A stretch of 64,000 nt of DNA, taken from assembly GCF_014643835.1 (NCBI RefSeq), contig NZ_BMKD01000001.1:496001-560000 (forward strand), in the 5' to 3' direction. The number at the start of each line of letters is the position of its first letter. Positions within the stretch are counted from its first letter, which is position 1. Source of the stretch: Mucilaginibacter rubeus. Its GTDB lineage: Bacteria; Bacteroidota; Bacteroidia; Sphingobacteriales; Sphingobacteriaceae. The notes below the pieces were generated by a model. That model saw nothing but the letters and a program-made list of their open reading frames with translations, was not told the origin of the DNA and did not search any database. The translations under genes were made by a program, and so were the position numbers. Shown here in pieces: positions 9,875-20,140 of this stretch.

Positions 9875-12800
9875 ATGAGAGGGCGTCATGCTTACTTTTT
9901 ACTATCGGTTGTTTTAATATTGCTGGGGAATAACATTTTTGCCGCTGTTCCCATCATTACCTATACTTCATCCAATGTTTATACAGTTGGCACAGCCATT
10001 ACTACCTTGACCCCCTCAGTTACTAACGGCGTTAGCGCGATAGGCTATGGTGCGCCGACAGCGCTTACGGGTGCTACCTTAAGCAACCCGCGCGGAATGG
10101 CTATCGACGCGGCCGGCAATATTTATGTAACTAATACAAGTAACAACACCATCAGCAGATATAATTCAAGCGGTACTTACCTGGGTACCTTTGGTACGGG
10201 TGCTACCATGTCGCTTCCTAAAGACCTGGTTTTTGATTCATCGGGCAACGCTTACGTGTTGAACCTGGGTGCTACCCCGGGCACAGGCAGTGTATATAAA
10301 TATAATTCAAGTGGCGTATACCAGTCTACCATACTGAGCAGCTTAAATTATGCATTAGGAATTACCATCGACAATTCGGATAATATTTACATTGCCGATC
10401 AGGGCGCTGTTACGGTGCAAAAATACAATACCAGTGGTACACTGTTACTATCGCTGCCCACTACTAATTTAAGCACTCCACTTGGAGTAGCTGTGGACGC
10501 ATCGGGTAACATTTACGTATTAAATAACGGCACCGGGAATGTAACAAAATACAATTCGGCCGGCACATTTCAATCTATTTTTCTTAGCGGATATACATCA
10601 GCGCAAGCCATAACCATTGATGGTGCCGGCAATTTTTATGTAGGCGACAATGCAGCTACCAATATAGTTTATGTTTACAATCAAAGCGGTACGTTACTTA
10701 CCAGTAAAGCCCTTACGGATCCTGAGGGGATAGCTGTTGACAGCAAGGGCGTCATATTTACCGCGGTCTATTATGCCAACCAAATAAACAAAACTACGCC
10801 AACCGGCGGCTTTTTTTTAAACAAGGCTTTACCTGCCGGATTAAGCTTTAACAGTTCAACAGGCAGCATCAGCGGTACCCCGACAGCAGCGATGGCAGCC
10901 ACCAACTATATTGTTACGGGCTATAATGCCAGTGGTGCAGGTACCAGTAATACATTTTCTATTACGGTTAATCCTACAGCCCCTACAGGTACCGGCGGTT
11001 CAACGTGCGGTTCGGGCACTGTAACGCTTTCAGCTTCAGGAAGCTCCCCGTCGGGCGGGGTATATAACTGGTATGCAGCTCTTACCGGCGGCTCATCTTT
11101 AGGAACGGGAGCCACCTTTACTACGCCAACTATATCGGCAACTACTACTTATTATGTAAGCTATACTCAAAACGGGGCAACAAGCACGCCGCGCATCGCC
11201 GTAACTGCAACAGTAAATGCCAAACCCGTTATATCAACTGCGCCCACTACAGGCAGCTTATATCTTTCCTATCCGTTTACAGGTAACGCTAATGACGCCT
11301 CTGGTAATTTTAATAATGGAATACCTCAAAATGCTCCCACACTTACTACTGATCGTTATGGAGCAGCAAGCAGTGCCTATAGTTTTAATGGTTCAAGTCA
11401 ATACATGGCCACTTCCAGCCTGATACTAATTAGTCCGCAAACTTTTTCTATCAGTGTGTGGTTTAAAACAAGTTCGGCAGGAGGTAAGCTGGTTGGTTTC
11501 GGTTCGTCACAAACCGGGTTAAGCTCAAGTGCTTTTGGTTATGACCGTCATATTTATATGAATAGCAGCGGACAACTATACTTTGGGGTTAAACCTGGCA
11601 GTACATATAACACAATAAACACTACTGCATCCTATGCTGATGGCGCATGGCACCATGCAGTTGTAACTATGTCATCTACAAATGGGGCCAACCTGTATGT
11701 AGATGGCGCACTGCAGGCCAGTGATCCTACGATGACATCAGCAGGAGCTTACACAGGTTATTGGCGGGTTGCTTATGACAATTTAGCAAGTTGGCCAGGT
11801 GCACCATCCAGTTATTATTTTAACGGCTCACTGGATGACATAGCTGTTTATCAAACCGAGTTAACTGCGGCTCAAGTGTATACGTTATACGGTGCAGGCA
11901 GTGCCCCGGTTTGCCCCGGCGGTACACTTGCTTTCCAGGCCAATACGGTAAGCGGCGCTACCTACTCATGGTCGGGGCCGGGCAGCTTTACATCTACCTC
12001 TCAAAATCCTACAATCAGCAATGTTACATCAGCAAATGCAGGCACCTATGTACTTACTGTAACCGGTTCAAATGGCTGTACCTCGCAGTTAAATGTAACC
12101 GCAGTTGTAAATGCACTGCCTTCAACAACATTTACTGCAACGTCTTCGGTAAACATTAACTCAAACGCTACTGTCACTTATACAGGGACAGACCCCTCAA
12201 CTTCAACTTATAGTTGGGATTTTAATGGAGGCACACCTTCAACCGGTACCGGGCAGGGACCGTTTTCGGTACAATGGGCAACGCCCGGAACAAAAACAAT
12301 TACTTTGACTGTAACCAATGCTGCGGGCTGCTCGTCGTCATCAACACAAAATGTAACTGTAAACCTGGGTACCTATGGTAATTATGCTTTTGGTGAAACC
12401 ATCACATTAAATACAACCTCACTTGGCATTACATCAAACCTTACCAATTTTCCGGCATTACTCAGCATACAGGATAATAACCTGATCATTACAAATACAT
12501 GTTCAGACAAAGTGCAAAATCCCAACGGCCCCAATTACGATTTTGCATTTGTAAGCGGCGGCAGCGAGTTATATTACCAGGTTGAAAGCTACAACCAAAC
12601 CACGGGAACCCTGCTGGTCTGGGTACAAATCCCTACTTTAACTTATGCTACCAACAATATCATATCTTTTTATTACGGTTCAAAATCACCTACGGTAACA
12701 CACAATACGGCATTTTTTGCGAATACCTGGGCAAGTAATTACCTGGCTGTATTCCATTTTAATGAATCGAGCTATACGGGTTCGGTTGCTGATGGTACCG

Positions 12801-15800
12801 CGGGAGGGCATACGGGCACTGCCAGCGGGATGACCTCGGCGGACCTTGTTACCGGTAAAATCGGCACGGCTTACAGCTTTAACGGATCGAGCAAAAAAAT
12901 TACAACCAATGCCGTATCTGTTACAGGCCCCTTCACCTTATCTGCCTGGGTTAAATTAGGGGCTACAGGTCTTGATCAAAAAGTAATGACAAACCAGGAT
13001 GCAACAGGAGGGTTTAGCGGCGGCTATAAAATGGGGATCTATACTAATGACATCCCTGAATCGGAATCAGGTATTGCCACAAACAGGCTTAGTATCCCTA
13101 ATCCAACTGCTTTTACCAGCGGCGCATGGCATTATATACAAAGTGTTTATACAGGTACGACCCTCAGTACATATGTTGATGGAACACAATATAAAATATT
13201 ACTATCGGTCGTCAATCCTGCTGCTAATACCAGCTTTTATATTGGAGTAGGAGAAGGGGGGAACAGCTATTATTTTAACGGGGTAATTGATGAACCGCGT
13301 GTTTCAAATGTTGCAAAAACGGCAGATTGGCTTAAGGCAGAATATGTAAATCAAAATAACCCGGCAACGTTTACTACTGTTGGTACAACCTCTGTTAATG
13401 TCACTAATGCGGCAAGTATACCGGGCGCACTAACCTATACTTATAAAGGCGTTACAGGAACTTATACCGATGCCAGCAACTGGGATAACACCACCGCTGG
13501 TACCACCAATCAGGCACCTGCTTTTGACGGTACAGCTACTTTAATTATTCCAACAGGCAAAAGTATTACAATTAATTCTGATGCTTCGGTATACGGGCTT
13601 ACTTTAAGCGGTACGGCTTCAATAAGCCTTAAGGCAAATTTAAGTGTTGGGTGCAATATTTATAACCAGGGCACCGGAAAAATAGATTGGAATAATTTAA
13701 ATACATCAAAGATAACCTGGAATGGGACCAGTGCCGCTCAAAGCTACAATGGTGCAGCCTCTACAGGGTATACACATGTGGGCACTATGGAAGTGAATAA
13801 TTCGGCGGGTGGAACAATAACGGTTAATAGTGATACACTTGATATTTACAGCGAGCTCAAAATTACCAAGGGGAACCTGGCGGTTGCCTCCGGGGCTATT
13901 ATGGTACTCAAAAGCAGTTTCTCTCAAACGGCCTCTGTCGATCCTATCCCATCAGGGTACAGCATTACAGGTACAGTATATGCAGAACGTTATTTCAAGG
14001 CCGGGACTATTGCTACCAATACCCGCAATTATCGGCTTCTGTCTTCCCCGGTAAATACCACTACAGGTGCTTATAACCTCAGTTATCTGAACGCCAATTC
14101 GGGGAATTTCTCCGGGGTTTTTGTTGCCGGACCAACGGGGACGACAGGTGGATTTACTGTCACCAACGCTGCCTCTACGGTTTATTTATACAAAGAGAAC
14201 CTGCCTGCAAGCAGCACTACTTTTAATTCCGGAAATTTTAAAGGCTTAACAGACATTTCGGGTAATACAATATCTTATTATACCGGCACAGGCACCACCA
14301 CTGCAACAACAACGCTTCCGGTAGGTAATGGCTACATGTTATATTATGCCGGAAATAATGTTAACAATGTCACCTCCACAACAGCACTGAATAAACAATA
14401 CCGATTTGGCGGAAGTTATATTGACCCGGATGCTTCAACAATGGTAGCTGTTGGCACACTTAACCAGGGCAGCATCCCGGTAAAACTATGGTGGAACAGC
14501 AGCAGCACCACTTTAAGCAAAGCACAAACCGGTTATAATCTGGTAGGCAATCCATATGCGTCTTCTATTGATTGGGACACTTTTTCGCAAAGCAGTTCAA
14601 CAAACGGTATTTACGGCCCCGGTGTATCTGCTACCATATATGTTTTTAATTACACCAATAAAAATTATGGTACTTATACCGCTTTGATCCCGGGGGGCAT
14701 TGGCACCAATAATGCAACGCGTTACATTGCCAGCGGACAAGGCTTTTTTGTGCAGGCTACTACAACCTCGGCTTCATTGACTTTTAATGAAGTTGCCAAA
14801 ACAACAGTGCAACCCAGCTCCCTGGGGAGTACCCTTTACATGTTGATGAGCAAAAAAGGCCAGGCATTAGCCAGGCCCCAGTTAATGCGGGTGAAACTCT
14901 CCTCTGATTCGGTTAATACGGATGAGATTATAGTATTATTTGATCCCGGATCCAAAAACGAATATGAGCCTTTTTATGATTCAGACCGGTTAAACGGCAT
15001 CGGAAACGTTTCGACACTGGCCAGCTACGGATACAGGAGCCAAAATATGCTCGCCATTAACAGGATGAATGTTATCGATTCCACTACCCGGGTAAAGTTA
15101 TTTGTGAATGTTAATAATTCGGCGACCACAGGTACAATTTCCGGTTCGGGATTTGAATCACTTGATTCGAGATATGACGTATATCTGCTTGATCATTATA
15201 AAAAGGATTCTTTGCTTTTTAGCCAGTATAAACGTTACCCGTTCAATATCGACAAAACAGATACAACCAGCTACGGCGCAAACAGGTTTGAGATCGTATT
15301 TCATAAAAAAAGTTCATTAAACTACCGGTTGCTGAGTTTTGAGGCAAGCCCGGTTAAAGACGGTATTCAGTTAACCTGGAAAACTGAGCATGAAGGAAAC
15401 CTGTCGGGCTTTACACTGCAAAGGCAGGACGGCTCTAAGGAATTTGTTCTTTTAACATCAATGTTAAGCAATGGCAGCGGATCTTATACTTATATAGACA
15501 GGTTCCCGTCAACAGGAACCAATTACTATCGCTTGCAGCAAAATGATGCTTTTAATACGATCAGCTATAGCAAAATAGTAGCGGCAAGTTTCAATGCACC
15601 TGGTATTATTAATGAGCAAATTACACTTTATCCTAATCCAGTTAACAGCGAACTTTATATTAAGATCAATAGAAATGTACCGGACAGGGTGGTACTTAAG
15701 GTAACCGGCATAACCGGCCAGGTAATGTTTTACCGGGAAACGGATGGCAATAATATACAACAGAACGTAGGCAATCTGCTGCCCGGAAACTACATTGTTG

Positions 15801-15859
15801 AGATTTCGGACAAGGCAACCAAAAGGCTGATTGGAATTAAAAAATTTAATAAAAAATGA
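9875..15859 (+). CDS. Giant multidomain T9SS-sorted surface protein
   Basis: A secreted protein of 1994 residues. A signal peptide (MRGRHAYFLLSVVLILLG, then NIFAAV) precedes six NHL-type beta-propeller repeats (GMAIDAAGNIYVTN, GVAVDASGNIYVLN and similar, about 70-315), a putative-Ig domain (ALPAGLSFNSSTGSISGTPT), Ig-like segments, a LamG/concanavalin-like domain (about 465-680), a PKD domain (YSWDFNGG), a DUF2341 domain, a second LamG-like domain (about 985-1180), a beta-rich region and a C-terminal type A sorting domain (LYPNPVNSELYI ... GIKKFNKK). The T9SS exports it and anchors it on the cell surface, where it probably binds glycans or acts as an adhesin; no catalytic motif is seen. A GTG at 9869 would add two residues; ATG at 9875 is preferred. 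Its stop overlaps the next gene by 4 bp. Confidence 0.9.
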   Translation: MRGRHAYFLLSVVLILLGNNIFAAVPIITYTSSNVYTVGTAITTLTPSVTNGVSAIGYGAPTALTGATLSNPRGMAIDAAGNIYVTNTSNNTISRYNSSGTYLGTFGTGATMSLPKDLVFDSSGNAYVLNLGATPGTGSVYKYNSSGVYQSTILSSLNYALGITIDNSDNIYIADQGAVTVQKYNTSGTLLLSLPTTNLSTPLGVAVDASGNIYVLNNGTGNVTKYNSAGTFQSIFLSGYTSAQAITIDGAGNFYVGDNAATNIVYVYNQSGTLLTSKALTDPEGIAVDSKGVIFTAVYYANQINKTTPTGGFFLNKALPAGLSFNSSTGSISGTPTAAMAATNYIVTGYNASGAGTSNTFSITVNPTAPTGTGGSTCGSGTVTLSASGSSPSGGVYNWYAALTGGSSLGTGATFTTPTISATTTYYVSYTQNGATSTPRIAVTATVNAKPVISTAPTTGSLYLSYPFTGNANDASGNFNNGIPQNAPTLTTDRYGAASSAYSFNGSSQYMATSSLILISPQTFSISVWFKTSSAGGKLVGFGSSQTGLSSSAFGYDRHIYMNSSGQLYFGVKPGSTYNTINTTASYADGAWHHAVVTMSSTNGANLYVDGALQASDPTMTSAGAYTGYWRVAYDNLASWPGAPSSYYFNGSLDDIAVYQTELTAAQVYTLYGAGSAPVCPGGTLAFQANTVSGATYSWSGPGSFTSTSQNPTISNVTSANAGTYVLTVTGSNGCTSQLNVTAVVNALPSTTFTATSSVNINSNATVTYTGTDPSTSTYSWDFNGGTPSTGTGQGPFSVQWATPGTKTITLTVTNAAGCSSSSTQNVTVNLGTYGNYAFGETITLNTTSLGITSNLTNFPALLSIQDNNLIITNTCSDKVQNPNGPNYDFAFVSGGSELYYQVESYNQTTGTLLVWVQIPTLTYATNNIISFYYGSKSPTVTHNTAFFANTWASNYLAVFHFNESSYTGSVADGTAGGHTGTASGMTSADLVTGKIGTAYSFNGSSKKITTNAVSVTGPFTLSAWVKLGATGLDQKVMTNQDATGGFSGGYKMGIYTNDIPESESGIATNRLSIPNPTAFTSGAWHYIQSVYTGTTLSTYVDGTQYKILLSVVNPAANTSFYIGVGEGGNSYYFNGVIDEPRVSNVAKTADWLKAEYVNQNNPATFTTVGTTSVNVTNAASIPGALTYTYKGVTGTYTDASNWDNTTAGTTNQAPAFDGTATLIIPTGKSITINSDASVYGLTLSGTASISLKANLSVGCNIYNQGTGKIDWNNLNTSKITWNGTSAAQSYNGAASTGYTHVGTMEVNNSAGGTITVNSDTLDIYSELKITKGNLAVASGAIMVLKSSFSQTASVDPIPSGYSITGTVYAERYFKAGTIATNTRNYRLLSSPVNTTTGAYNLSYLNANSGNFSGVFVAGPTGTTGGFTVTNAASTVYLYKENLPASSTTFNSGNFKGLTDISGNTISYYTGTGTTTATTTLPVGNGYMLYYAGNNVNNVTSTTALNKQYRFGGSYIDPDASTMVAVGTLNQGSIPVKLWWNSSSTTLSKAQTGYNLVGNPYASSIDWDTFSQSSSTNGIYGPGVSATIYVFNYTNKNYGTYTALIPGGIGTNNATRYIASGQGFFVQATTTSASLTFNEVAKTTVQPSSLGSTLYMLMSKKGQALARPQLMRVKLSSDSVNTDEIIVLFDPGSKNEYEPFYDSDRLNGIGNVSTLASYGYRSQNMLAINRMNVIDSTTRVKLFVNVNNSATTGTISGSGFESLDSRYDVYLLDHYKKDSLLFSQYKRYPFNIDKTDTTSYGANRFEIVFHKKSSLNYRLLSFEASPVKDGIQLTWKTEHEGNLSGFTLQRQDGSKEFVLLTSMLSNGSGSYTYIDRFPSTGTNYYRLQQNDAFNTISYSKIVAASFNAPGIINEQITLYPNPVNSELYIKINRNVPDRVVLKVTGITGQVMFYRETDGNNIQQNVGNLLPGNYIVEISDKATKRLIGIKKFNKK

Positions 15860-16089
15860 AATTTTACCTCTGCAAAACAATCTATCGGGTCAGTAGGATA
15901 TTATTGACTTTTTACCTGGTTATAAGCCCCATTTTGCTGTTTGCTGATGATCCGGGCGCGCCGTGTGATGACAGCGACCCGCTGGATAATAATTGTCCGC
16001 TGGATACCTGGATTATTTATATATTCATATTAGTTCTTATTCTTACCGCTATCCGCCTGCACAAAAAGCAGCATGCCTTCGGTTGTTAA
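15856..16089 (+). CDS. Small PID-CTERM-like membrane protein
   Basis: A 77-residue protein with a signal peptide (to about residue 30, LLFAD), a short acidic linker with two cysteines (DPGAPCDDSDPLDNNCPLDTW), one hydrophobic segment (IIYIFILVLILTAI) and a basic tail (RLHKKQH). Signal, D-P-x(n)-P-x-D motif, TM and basic tail match the small PID-CTERM proteins that commonly accompany T9SS surface proteins in Bacteroidota; here the usual glycine-rich TM start is replaced by TWIIYIF, so it is a variant. Its ATG overlaps the TGA of the surface protein gene (ATGA), which points to translational coupling. Function unknown; perhaps a membrane anchor or accessory for the large protein. Confidence 0.75.
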   Translation: MKFYLCKTIYRVSRILLTFYLVISPILLFADDPGAPCDDSDPLDNNCPLDTWIIYIFILVLILTAIRLHKKQHAFGC

Positions 16090-16163
16090 CACGCGGGAGT
16101 GTTGAGCAGGCCTCAAAGTGTCAGGGAATAAAGGCATTATATAAACATTTAGAAAACATATCA

Positions 16164-18149
16164 ATGTTCGGCTTGGCAACGATTCGCAAACTTCGTTTAT
16201 ATACGCTGTGTATTATCATGCATGGTATCCTGGCTTGTATTGGAAATACAATTATCAGTACTTCCGCATGTCGTGCCCAAACCAATAACATAAATACGCA
16301 GCTTAAAAATCTTGGTAAAGCAAAACATGATACTGATAAAGTGAAGATTTATTACTCCATTTCAAGGTTGTATTGGAGCAGGAATGCCGACAGCGCGCTG
16401 CTGATGGCACAAAAATCCCTTGATCTTGCAAAAAAAATCCATTATGAAAAAGGTATTGCACTGGCATATCTCGCAGAAGGGGTAGCCTTCGGGTACAAAG
16501 GAAGATGGCCCGAAGCTCTTAACAGTCATTTACAGTGCCTGCGCATTAGTGAAAAACTGGGCATGGAAGGGTTAAGCGGAAATGAGTATAATAATATCGC
16601 CGGCCTGTACACCTCAATGGAAGATTATTCGAAAGCGCTTTATTACAGTCAGAAGGCTTATAAGATAGCTATGAAGCAAAACGACCCCGCGCATGAAGGA
16701 ACGTTTAGCCCGTTGGTGAATATTGGCGAGATATTTAAGAAAAAAGGATTGTCAGACTCGGCAATTGCTTATAACTTAAAGGCTTTGGTTATAGCAAAAA
16801 AGGTAAAGGACCCGGTTTTTACTGCCGCCGCAATGTACAATATTGCCGAAAATTATATTACGAAGAAAGAATACCGGCTTGCCGAGGGTTATTTAAATAA
16901 GGCGCTTGATATTGCGCAAAATGCAGGCGACGACGAAGATGTTGCTTACTGCCATACCGGCCTGGCACTTACATCTTATTATACAGGTAAATACAATTCG
17001 AGTATGCTGTATGCACAAAAAGGGCTTGACGAAAGCAGGAGATCAGGTATTGTTGAACTCATTCAAACCGCCTATAACGTATTATACTTAACTCATCAGA
17101 AAATGGGTAATTACCAACAGGCCCTATATTACCGGAACCTTGAAGTTGCTTTGAACGATAGCTTGAAAACCGAACAAAGACTGAAAACTATCAGGAATAT
17201 GCAGTCTGCTTACGAGCTGGAAAAAAAGGAACGGCAAATTGATTTGCTAAATAAAAATAAAATTATAGGTCAAAAAGAGCTGGAAAAAGTAAGTCTGAAG
17301 CGGGATATTTTAACTGCGGGCACCATACTTTTAGTATTGCTCGCTTTTATCCTGCTCAGAAATTACATGCAAAAAAAGAAGCTCAGTGAGCAACTGGCTC
17401 TGCAAAATAAAAACATATCTGAGCAAAATCTTCACCTCGAAGAACTTGTACACGTAAAGGACCGCCTGTTTTCAATTATCGGGCACGATTTAAGGGGACC
17501 GATCCATACCATCAGTCATATGATGGATATAGTAAAGGAAAAAAGCCTGTCGGAAGAAGAAAGCGATTATTGGATTGAAAAAATAGATGAGACCCTGATA
17601 ATAACCTCAAGCTTAGTGGAAAACCTGCTATACTGGGCAAAAAGTCAGTTGGACGGAATCCAGCCCAATCCTGCCGGTTTTGATGTGCGAAAGTTAATTG
17701 ATCAAAATGTTATGCTGCTGAAACAGCGGGCCGCTGAAAAGAAAGTGGTAGTAACAAGTGAGGAGATAGCTGAGCCCGTGATGGTATTCGGAGATGAAAC
17801 TATGATTGATATTGTGATCAGGAACTTATTGGAGAATGCCGTAAAGTTTTCAAAAGCGGGTGATCATGTTACCGTAACCGCGGAAAAAAGCGAGGCCTTT
17901 GCGATACTGAAGGTTCGGGACAACGGGAAAGGTATTCCCGAAGAAGCGCAATCAAAAATATTTAACAAGTATACCTCATATACCACTTTTGGCACAGCCA
18001 GTGAAAAGGGGAGCGGTCTGGGGTTGTTATTATGTAAAGAGCTTGTGGAAAGAAACAATGGCACCATATGGTTTGAAAGTAAGGCCGGGATCGGAAGTAC
18101 GTTCTATTTTACCGTGCCGATAGAAAACGAAGAGTTGGTGGCTGTTTAA
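16164..18149 (+). CDS. TPR-containing sensor histidine kinase
   Basis: A 661-residue kinase. Signal or anchor segment at about 10-38, six to seven tetratricopeptide repeats in the periplasmic part (about 45-340, for example YNNIAGLYTSMEDYSKALYYSQKA), a coiled coil, TM at about 383-403 (ILTAGTILLVLLAFILL), a HisKA domain with His441 (IIGHDLRGPIHTISHMM) and a HATPase domain with N box (RNLLENAVKFS), G1 (DNGKGIP) and G2 (GSGLGLLLCKELV). The frame is open back to 15993, but that extension runs inside the previous gene and lacks a signal, so the ATG at 16164 is chosen. The single-domain response regulator 126 bp downstream is a plausible partner. Its position after the T9SS gene suggests it senses cell-envelope or surface-protein state. 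Confidence 0.9.
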   Translation: MFGLATIRKLRLYTLCIIMHGILACIGNTIISTSACRAQTNNINTQLKNLGKAKHDTDKVKIYYSISRLYWSRNADSALLMAQKSLDLAKKIHYEKGIALAYLAEGVAFGYKGRWPEALNSHLQCLRISEKLGMEGLSGNEYNNIAGLYTSMEDYSKALYYSQKAYKIAMKQNDPAHEGTFSPLVNIGEIFKKKGLSDSAIAYNLKALVIAKKVKDPVFTAAAMYNIAENYITKKEYRLAEGYLNKALDIAQNAGDDEDVAYCHTGLALTSYYTGKYNSSMLYAQKGLDESRRSGIVELIQTAYNVLYLTHQKMGNYQQALYYRNLEVALNDSLKTEQRLKTIRNMQSAYELEKKERQIDLLNKNKIIGQKELEKVSLKRDILTAGTILLVLLAFILLRNYMQKKKLSEQLALQNKNISEQNLHLEELVHVKDRLFSIIGHDLRGPIHTISHMMDIVKEKSLSEEESDYWIEKIDETLIITSSLVENLLYWAKSQLDGIQPNPAGFDVRKLIDQNVMLLKQRAAEKKVVVTSEEIAEPVMVFGDETMIDIVIRNLLENAVKFSKAGDHVTVTAEKSEAFAILKVRDNGKGIPEEAQSKIFNKYTSYTTFGTASEKGSGLGLLLCKELVERNNGTIWFESKAGIGSTFYFTVPIENEELVAV

Positions 18150-18275
18150 AGCTGTTTTAAACAGGCCAGACGATGGGATGTTTACTTATTCTTCAATCAT
18201 CCTCCGATATCAGGGCATGATGTTTGTGCAAAAAGAGCTATGTTAATATGTTAAAACGTAGCTTTTAGAACTATA

Positions 18276-18650
18276 ATGATTGCCTCTTATCAGAAAAGAG
18301 TCCTGGTTGTTGATGATGATAAGGACATTCGTGAGTTAATACATCTGATCCTGGAGATGGAGGGATATGCGGTGACCGAACTGGATAACGGTCATGGCGT
18401 CCTTGAAGCGATACAGACCTTACGACCAGATGTTGTGTTGCTGGATGTTATGCTGGGCGATATGGATGGCCGCGATATTTGTAAACATTTGAAAAATGAT
18501 CCGGGTATGCAGGATATACCTATAATCATTGTTTCGGCAAGTCACGGGTTGCATACGATGCACGAGAAACAATGCGGGGCCAATGATTATCTGGCTAAGC
18601 CTTTTGATGTGAATGAACTTGTTAATCATGTGCGTCATTTTGCCGCTTGA
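18276..18650 (+). CDS. Single-domain response regulator (CheY-like receiver)
   Basis: A 124-residue stand-alone receiver domain. The acidic pocket is Asp13-Asp15 (VVDDDKD), the phosphorylated residue is Asp57 (VVLLDVML), the switch residue is Ser87 (IIIVSAS) and the conserved lysine is Lys108 (AKPF). There is no DNA-binding or enzymatic output domain, so it acts by protein contact or as a phosphorelay intermediate. It lies on the same strand 126 bp after the TPR kinase and is its likely partner. Confidence 0.93.
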   Translation: MIASYQKRVLVVDDDKDIRELIHLILEMEGYAVTELDNGHGVLEAIQTLRPDVVLLDVMLGDMDGRDICKHLKNDPGMQDIPIIIVSASHGLHTMHEKQCGANDYLAKPFDVNELVNHVRHFAA

Positions 18651-18720
18651 TGGCTGCCATGCGGTAAATCTCCGGCTGTGCCATGGCCCTGCAGTTACCA
18701 TAGTGGCTCAAATAATTTCT

Positions 18721-20130
18721 TTATATAGCTGCCAGCAGGTTAATTAGGGTTGAAATTTCGGGGAGGTTTTCGAGGTTACGAACGATGCCGATCAGTTGGT
18801 CCTGCATCTCAGCGGAAACAATATTGTTGCTCAGCCGCCGAAATTTTTCAATCGTATCATTCCATGTAAACGGACGGGTAAAAAAGCCATGGTAATCTTC
18901 CTGTTCCCTGGTTAGGGTTTGGCCGTTTTTCATGCTGATCTCCACCTTGGTTTTCATTTTATCGGGATATGCAACGGTATAAGGATCAAGGATACCGGCA
19001 ACTACCAGCGGTTGATGCAGTGGGAAACCCGTACTTACTTTCACTTTCTTTAGTAATTGCTGTACATCGTTATTTTTAATTCTTTCCGGCTCATATTGTT
19101 CGGGATAAACTTCGCCATCGAGCAGGAGCACTGCGGCAGCATAGAATAAACTGTGATCAGCCTGCTCCTTCGTTTTCACAATTTGCCGGTTGCCGTAAGC
19201 ACCGGATCCTATGATGTGATAGGCAGTTAAAAATGTGGTGAGCTCAAGGTTTTCAATCTCTTCCGGATTAACCTGCTGTTGTTTGCGCAGCTCGTCAAGG
19301 GCTTCCAGTGTGGCCTGTGCATGTACTTCTACATTATATTTCTTCAATACGCAGCGTGGTAGCAGTTCAAAGGTCTCACTATCCCAATCATAATCCAGCT
19401 TCATGCCAAACACATCATCAAAGCCCTTGGGACCTTCAAAAATGGCCACCGGGCCGGTCATCCCTTCTCGGGCCAGGAAGCAAATGTTAACGCAGTTCAG
19501 CGCATCCAGGGAAGATGCAAACCCCTTCCACTCATAGGTATATGATGCCCGGCTGCTTACCATCGGGCTTATTGAAGTGCCAGTAATGCCAAGTGCATGA
19601 GCTGTTTGTTCTTCAGTCAGGTTTAACAGGCGGGCAATTCCGGCTGTCATCGAGTAGCCTAAAAGCAAGGTATGGTCGATACCTTCTTTCATAACCGGGA
19701 TTTCCAGTACGAGGCGGCATTCTATCTGGTAAGCCACAGCCATGGCAGCAAGGAAATCCTTACCTGATATCGGCCCAAACTGCGCTACTGCCAGCAGCGG
19801 GCCTATATTATCACTGGGATGGCAGGTAGCTTCTTTGCCCATAAAATTATCCATAAAATCCGGATAACGGATAAGCGCTGTATACAATTGTGCCGCCCGG
19901 TCGTAGGGTAAGTTTTCAATAAGCGGCACTTTGCATTTGCCGCCTTCGCCCATAACCTGCAATTGCCTCAATAATTTTTGGATGGCAGGTTTGTTACCGG
20001 CGTGGATCAGCGAGCCCAAAGCGTCAAGCAGATGGCGTTTCAGTTGTTCGATGGAGGTTTCACCGATGTCGTCATAGCGGGCATTAAGCGCGAAACGGGC
20101 GATCTTGAAATTCTGCAGCTCTTTTTCCAT
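18721..20130 (-). CDS. MmgE/PrpD family protein
   Basis: A 469-residue cytoplasmic protein of the MmgE/PrpD family (2-methylcitrate dehydratase and relatives such as cis-aconitate decarboxylase and iminodisuccinate epimerase). Recognisable blocks are the N-terminal helical segment (HLLDALGSLIHA), the central ATCHPSDNIGPLLAVAQ and ISGKDFLAAMAVAYQIECRL, LLGYSMTAGIARLLNLTEEQTAHALGI, and the C-terminal lid region (PEQYEPERI). No prpB, prpC or citrate-synthase-like gene is nearby, so a methylcitrate-cycle role is not supported by context and the substrate is open. The start is ATG at 20130, and the length fits the family. The small lipoprotein gene lies 10 bp upstream on the same strand. Confidence 0.88.
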   Translation of the reverse strand: MEKELQNFKIARFALNARYDDIGETSIEQLKRHLLDALGSLIHAGNKPAIQKLLRQLQVMGEGGKCKVPLIENLPYDRAAQLYTALIRYPDFMDNFMGKEATCHPSDNIGPLLAVAQFGPISGKDFLAAMAVAYQIECRLVLEIPVMKEGIDHTLLLGYSMTAGIARLLNLTEEQTAHALGITGTSISPMVSSRASYTYEWKGFASSLDALNCVNICFLAREGMTGPVAIFEGPKGFDDVFGMKLDYDWDSETFELLPRCVLKKYNVEVHAQATLEALDELRKQQQVNPEEIENLELTTFLTAYHIIGSGAYGNRQIVKTKEQADHSLFYAAAVLLLDGEVYPEQYEPERIKNNDVQQLLKKVKVSTGFPLHQPLVVAGILDPYTVAYPDKMKTKVEISMKNGQTLTREQEDYHGFFTRPFTWNDTIEKFRRLSNNIVSAEMQDQLIGIVRNLENLPEISTLINLLAAI

Positions 20131-20140
20131 GATCTACCTG

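Noticed and set aside
15993-16163. N-terminal extension of the TPR kinase
   Set aside because: It runs inside the preceding small membrane protein gene and lacks a signal peptide; the ATG at 16164 starts a hydrophobic signal.
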